Of a DNA stretch of 64,000 nucleotides, positions 63,832 to 64,000 are shown in pieces. The DNA is from Rhizobium sp. Root483D2 (GTDB lineage: Bacteria; Pseudomonadota; Alphaproteobacteria; Rhizobiales; Rhizobiaceae). The first letter of the stretch is position 1. Each line of letters starts with the position of its first letter. A program made the translations under genes and the position numbers. The stretch lies in NCBI RefSeq assembly GCF_001426685.1, contig NZ_LMFB01000009.1, positions 99,886 through 163,885 of the forward strand, read 5' to 3'. The notes under the pieces were generated by a model. It was not told where the DNA came from and ran no database searches. It saw only the letters and a program-made list of their open reading frames with translations.

Positions 63832-63847
63832 TGTGAGCTAGCTCACA
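63832..63847. promoter_or_regulatory. Perfect CRP/FNR-type palindrome upstream of the unknown operon
   Basis: TGTGAGCTAGCTCACA is a perfect 16-bp palindrome of the form TGTGA-N6-TCACA, ending 60 nt before the ATG at 63772. That is the core consensus of the cAMP receptor family. A small hairpin (GCCGA/TCGGC, 63812-63823) lies between it and the gene, and TGAGGC/GCCTCA (63931-63952) further upstream. The binding protein is unknown; rhizobial cAMP-type regulators differ in consensus. Confidence 0.6.
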
Positions 63848-64000
63848 CAGGTTGAGAAAAATTAGCAAATCGCGATATTCGCTTGTCTGGAAGGCCTATC
63901 CTCTGGCAAGTTAGAGCCTCGTACGATCAATGAGGCGCATTCTGTTGCCTCAAATCGGCCGATCCACCAGAAGGATGGCGCAGGGCGATGCCGCTCCATC

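Overview
This 64 kb window looks like an accessory or chromid-type region of a Rhizobiaceae alphaproteobacterium (Rhizobium/Agrobacterium group). The grounds are high GC, several sugar ABC importers each paired with its own catabolic genes and regulator, an Atu4866-family protein, an AttH-like ABC cluster and a sigma-54 acetoin/butanediol-type locus. I saw no rRNA, tRNA, CRISPR array, transposase or replication gene. The only mobile-like DNA is a 276 bp inverted-repeat element at 32240-32515. The species assignment is inference.

Layout. (1) 1-3413, minus: ribose-type ABC importer (binding protein, ATPase, permease cut by the window edge), divergent from an FCD-type GntR regulator (3823-4560); two near-identical AT-rich palindromes lie between them. 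(2) 4699-9693: AcoR-like sigma-54 activator, two palindromic enhancer-like sites, a textbook -24/-12 promoter, then a butanediol-dehydrogenase-like enzyme and an NTF2-flavin monooxygenase fusion. (3) 9949-19399: Kup potassium transporter, a MocR-type regulator lacking the PLP lysine, an orphan Tat-exported peptide-binding protein, a phosphodiesterase, LysR and aldo/keto reductase, and two small exported proteins. (4) 19480-33464: a divergent sugar or polyol locus. Leftward: binding protein, ATPase, permease, FGGY kinase, HAD phosphatase and three dehydrogenases. Rightward: cupin phosphoglucose isomerase, KDPG-aldolase-like, shikimate-dehydrogenase-like, phosphoglycerate-dehydrogenase-like, metallo-beta-lactamase-fold hydrolase and an RpiR regulator. 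(5) 33535-35701: nucleoside deaminase and NCS2 purine permease. (6) 36277-40404: AttH-like lipocalin, FtsX-type permease and LolD-like ATPase. (7) 40721-46603: cytochrome P450, sorbosone-dehydrogenase-like protein, 3-methyladenine glycosylase and several small proteins of unknown function.

(8) 46708-63772, minus: the most unusual part. Eight tightly packed genes, many overlapping, make one apparent 17 kb operon. Five or six encode very large (600-897 aa) proteins without signal peptides or membrane segments, built from tandem beta-sandwich-like modules; four of them also share related N-terminal modules. One gene encodes a protein with a Cys/His/Asn arrangement like a papain/C39-type hydrolase, and one is an unrecognised 304-aa protein. 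A perfect TGTGA-N6-TCACA palindrome sits 60 bp upstream of the first gene. I do not recognise this system and propose it as the best candidate for something undescribed.

Regulator-target assignments rest on gene order and on repeats seen by eye. Substrates of the transporters and catabolic enzymes are not determined by the sequence alone.
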